The position numbers were made by a program, and so were the translations under genes. A model generated the notes under the pieces. It was not told the origin of the DNA. It was given only the letters and a program-made list of their open reading frames with translations, and did not search any database. A DNA stretch of 64,000 nt, taken from Cokeromyces recurvatus (lineage: Eukaryota > Mucoromycota > Mucoromycetes > Mucorales > Mucoraceae). This document shows positions 60,453 to 64,000 of this stretch, piece after piece; position 1 is the stretch's first letter, and each line of letters starts with the position of its first letter. The stretch lies in assembly GCF_025118155.1 (NCBI RefSeq), contig NW_026251412.1:124001-188000 (forward strand), in the 5' to 3' direction.

Positions 60453-62614
60453 CTAGGAGCTAGGGCTTTGTGGGCCTTCTTCGGCCACTTCATCTTTATG
60501 CTTGTTCTCATTTAATCGAACAAGAACAGGATTGACAAAGTCAAGTAAAGAGACACGGGTATTGTCATCGGTTCCAAAGTAGGTCTCCCTCAATACTTTG
60601 TCATGCTCTTTACTCAAAACTGACAAAGCGTTCATTGTTTCGTCCAAAGATACCTAGTGCGATTTTCAAGTTAGTCGTTTTCTCAATATACTTGACAAAT
60701 AAAAAAAAATAAAGATGCATATACCCCTAAACTAATAGTAAAATTTATGAAAGGAATAACACCTTCAGATTTTCTTTCGAAATCCTTGATAATATCCACC
60801 CTTTGTTCTTTGTTCATAAGATACAATCCGGGGGAAGGAGTGGACATACTCCAATGTCGGATTGCATGATCTATATGTATAAGGTATTTAGCAAACATGT
60901 AATGTGTTTGTCAATTTTACTTACTATGAGTGTGAATAAAGTGAACTTTCAAGTTCTTAAAACTATTAAAACTAGCATATTTATATTTTCTAGCAAGAGT
61001 ACGAAGCATCATTAATAGACCGAACATCGCTTTGTAATGGTCAAAGCTAGTTTTTCCTTTATTGTTTTCAGCAAATGCTGAAGATACTTCAGACAATAAG
61101 ACTTCAGTTGCAATGCTATTACATAAAATCGTTCCATCTGCATTGTATCTGAGACGTTTATCTGTAATGCCTTGATCTTTGAGTTGAACTGTCATGGCTT
61201 TAAGTTCTATTTCACCTGGATAAAAGGTGACATTATGACCATTATCCTTGAGATATTTGTTACATGCTTGCAATAAAGGATCAATAACATAATATCGCAA
61301 GCAACTTTCAGAAGAAGATAACGTTTCTGAGGCACCATCAAAAAGATTTGAACTACAAAAATGGTTATTTTTTATTTATTTTTATTTATTTATTTATTTT
61401 TTTTTTGGTGTTATGAAAACTTAAATTTTGATGCAACTTACAATATATTAAAGATGCATGTCATTAAATCTCTTTTAGCAATTAAATCGACTGTACTACT
61501 GCAATTTCGAAACATCTTAACTTTATCAAACCATTCTTCTTTGTTACCCTGTTATCATTTTGAATATAAGTAGTGTTATTCTCCACATTTAAATGTGTTT
61601 TTTTTTTTCAACTTACTGTATCAAGTGCCTCCAATAACAATTGTTTAAAAATATGATCAACCCATTGCATTTTGATATTTGGAACCTGCTTGTTCAGTTC
61701 TTGGAAAAGCTCTACAGGGAGCACTGGTCTACGAAGAACTTTTTTACCACACCAAATTACATTGTGTGATTCAGGACTAAAAATCAAACCAGGTTTTAAT
61801 TATTAATTATTAAATAATGCAAAGTTATTATATTACCTTAAGGCAGGTAAAACAGTGGATTCTCTTATACTCTTTAATAATCTTTTCCAGGATTCCCAAA
61901 TACCATCAATATCATTTTCGTCTTCTTCTTCGCCACTATTGTTGGGAATGTCTTGAGTTTCACCTTCATCTTCTTCGCCTTCTACTTCGTTGCTCTTGAA
62001 CAATCGCATAATTCGTACTCGTTGTCTCTTCCTACTTCTACTTTCGCCTTCATCGGCAACTTCTTCGGCCATTTGTCCTCGTAATTGGTACTATAAAGAC
62101 ATTTTAAATTAAAAAAAAATTTTTTTTAATAGTGAACTAAGAGAATAATGTAGCTTACCTTCGATTTTTCATAACTAATGGAGGTTGAAGCAATAGCACT
62201 AGAGTTTTTCCAGAACTCATTAATAATCGCTTTTCCTTTTGCAGACTAAACAAACTTTATTATTAGCTCTTCTCTACGATTTTTTCTTTATACCTATTCT
62301 TACTTTTAAAGCACCTTCCATTTGACGTAACACTGTATCTGCTATTGTACCAGGAATAACATAAGCTTGCATTATTTTTGTATCTTTTGTGAGAGCTTTA
62401 TTTCCATTTCGAGTGGTAATTGTAGGAATTTTTTGTAAAAGTTGCATAAGATAAGCATTTGCGGGGCTCTTCTGCTATAAAAAATTCTACAAAGAAATAA
62501 TGAGCATGTAAATCATCAAGATGAAAATCAAGACATTTTACCTGGGAAAAAGAGCTTTTCGTATGCCTCAGAATGGAACGTATCTATAAAATGAGTTGGC
62601 TTTTGAGTAGTCAT
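60453..62614 (-). CDS. Unrecognised multi-exon protein, about 540 residues
   Basis: A chain of about nine exons can be spliced from ATG at 62614 (MTTQKPTHFIDTFHSEAYEK) to TAG at 60453, all with GT-AG borders. Notable segments are an Arg/Lys cluster followed by an acidic tract (RSRKRQRVRIMRLF, EGEEDEGE), IWESWKRLLKSI, VIWCGKKVLRRPVLPVELFQ, a long helical exon (60917-61300) and an Asp/Glu-Ser tail ending GPQSPSS. The basic-plus-acidic composition suggests a nuclear protein (inference). No domain is recognised. The join between exon 1 and exon 2 is off by one base around a T5 run (coding sense, near 62542), so either the border is misread or the gene is frameshifted. Confidence 0.65.
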
Positions 62615-62971
62615 AGCGATAGTAATGGGAAATAAACACTTAACAACATATTGTAAATAGGTTTCTGGTTTTTTTAATAAAGGGGATCGGTAATCAAATG
62701 TAGCTTTTTTTTTTTCTTGGTACGATTAAATGAAAGGAAAAGAAAAAGTGACCATAATGCGCACAATAATTTTAATATATGCATTGCCCGCATTAGTTAA
62801 TAAGATTAAGAGTAAAAAAAAAAACAAAAAAAAACCTCCTAAGAGTCAAGAGGGAAAATGAAAAAAGTATTGAAGAATAAAGAAAAAATAATAAAGAGGA
62901 AAGTAAAAGGAAAGAAAGATAGATAAAAAGAAAAAAAAATCAGAAACAAGACAGAGAAACTAGCATTTTTA

Positions 62972-63454
62972 TCATTGCAACCATTTCACCAAATTAGCAT
63001 CTATATCAGTTGGAAGAGGAGGAAGATCTTCACTATGAAAAATATGATCCAATTCATGTAGGATCAGGAAAATTTCAGGCCAACGTACAGACCAGAAAGA
63101 GATAGATGGAAAAATTTTTAGTAAGAAAGAAAGAGGGTCTTTGATGGATCTGGGCATTTGTAGACGACGGTGTATGTGCAGACATTCAGTAGCATGGATA
63201 CGAGAAATATTAACTGCAGGATGGAAAAGATAGGGACGAGGTTTTCCACCAGGAAGCCAACCAAGACGCCAGTGAAGTACCTGGTTACGCTCCATACGCG
63301 TCATTGGGAGCCATAAAATAGGATCAATCACCAAGGTTGGACGACAAGTAGAGATCGTTTGGGCATTTGGACCATTACAGAGAGTGTCATTACTTTCTTG
63401 TAACAATTGTTGTTTCAGCGATTTAAAAACACGACGGTCCAATGTTTCCAGCAC
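62972..63454 (-). pseudogene. LINE reverse-transcriptase C-terminal fragment
   Basis: A 160-residue open frame reads DPILWLPMTRMERNQVLHWR, GWLPGGKPRP, RIHATECLHIHRRLQMP, DPLSFLLKIFP and WPEIFLILHELDHIFHSED, ending VKWLQ. The block order equals that of the fragment inside the Fanzor element and fits the region after the polymerase domain of mucoralean non-LTR elements. The polymerase core and 5' ORF are absent: a 5'-truncated insertion with an open end. Confidence 0.75.
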
Positions 63455-63606
63455 AAGTTCACATTTTTTTTATCAAAGAGAGTTGGAGACTAATTTATAC
63501 CATTGTGAGCGGCTTGAAGCTGTGTGTGAATAAGGCAGTAGTTTTTGTATCAAAGTTTCATCAGGTTAGTTGTAGTGTTCTAGTTATGTATTTGGCTTGT
63601 AATATC

Positions 63607-63827
63607 GTTATGTATATGATGATGTATTACATAATATCTTATAATATATATAGGTCAGAGTCATGAAGGACCGAATGATGTTATAGTTATCAGTAATGCA
63701 CTTTATGCATACATGCATACACTATTATTTGAGTTCGGTATACAAGACATTCTTGTGATGAGAAAAATAATATAATAATAGATATTGACGTTACGAGACA
63801 ATGATAAGCAAAACATAGTGTAAATGT
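63607..63827 (+). repeat. LTR-like repeat R1, 5' partial copy
   Basis: It matches the first 220 bp or so of 46814-47524, including TGATGTATTACATAATATCT and ACATTCTTGTGATGAGAAAA, then diverges. It is truncated on the right. Confidence 0.7.
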
Positions 63828-63904
63828 GATATTTCTTCTAGAATATCAAATAAAAAATATTAAAAAATAAAAAAATAACATTAAGACAAAAAGAGTCAAT
63901 GAGA

Positions 63905-64000
63905 GCGAACAATAGTTCTAAGGTCAATAGTTTTTATTTAGCTATTTATAAGAATTGTTAAAGAAGTCTGACATAAGATGTGAATCAGAAAAGTGTTAGT
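63905..64000 (-). repeat. Dispersed repeat R3, inverted copy at window edge
   Basis: The reverse complement reads ACTAACACTTTTCTGATTCA and continues colinear with 52520-52605, including AGACTTCTTTAACAATTCTT. It runs off the end of the window. Confidence 0.75.

Noticed and set aside
1..64000. CRISPR arrays, operons or prokaryotic-type systems
   Set aside because: The window is eukaryotic, with spliceosomal introns throughout; the repeats are transposon ends or minisatellites without regular spacers.

Overview
The window is fungal nuclear DNA, very AT-rich, with short GT-AG introns, intron-dense genes, long A/T homopolymers and many decayed transposons. The proteome points to Mucoromycota (Mucorales-like). 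Pointers are a Gag-like single gene, a phosphate-induced (EXORDIUM-like) secreted protein, mucoralean-type DDE transposases and a Fanzor copy. The genus cannot be fixed from the sequence.

Layout. 1-8.5 kb: a decayed Tc1/mariner fragment, a cyclic-nucleotide phosphodiesterase gene (1746-3807), an unrecognised broken gene, a second decayed Tc1/mariner transposase, and a secreted ML-domain (NPC2/PG-PI transfer) gene. 10.69-13.03 kb: a 2.33-kb element with about 90-bp terminal inverted repeats and TA target duplication. It carries a broken Fanzor (eukaryotic TnpB-like nuclease) gene and a nested LINE 3' fragment. 13.5-21.9 kb (minus strand): an intact Gag-like gene, then a ten-exon gene for the largest TFIIIC subunit (about 2140 residues). 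23.7-25.7 kb: a Sec14-like gene convergent with the ribosomal stalk protein P1 gene. 26-31 kb: gene-free, with a 129-bp MITE and a degenerate minisatellite. 31-43.5 kb: a single-pass LEA2-like membrane protein, an unrecognised 218-residue protein, the EXORDIUM-like gene, and two adjacent minus-strand endocytosis genes (an EPS15/Ede1-like triple EH protein and a Ysc84/SH3YL1-like SH3 protein). 43.5-64 kb: a tRNA-Ser(AGA), then a repeat-rich accessory zone. This holds three LTR-like repeat families, a 94-bp hairpin MITE, a TMF/Sgm1-like gene fragment, an intact CACTA-type transposase, a Tc1 fragment truncated by an LTR, a GC-rich tandem duplication, a multi-exon gene of unknown function and another LINE fragment.

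The genes are mostly independent housekeeping functions: cAMP turnover, Pol III transcription, lipid transfer, translation and endocytosis. The only apparent functional pairing is the adjacent EH and SH3YL1-like genes, both acting at actin-linked endocytic sites. The most unusual region is the Fanzor-bearing transposon with a LINE inserted in it. The EH-protein gene shows a one-base frameshift in a five-base homopolymer that needs checking.
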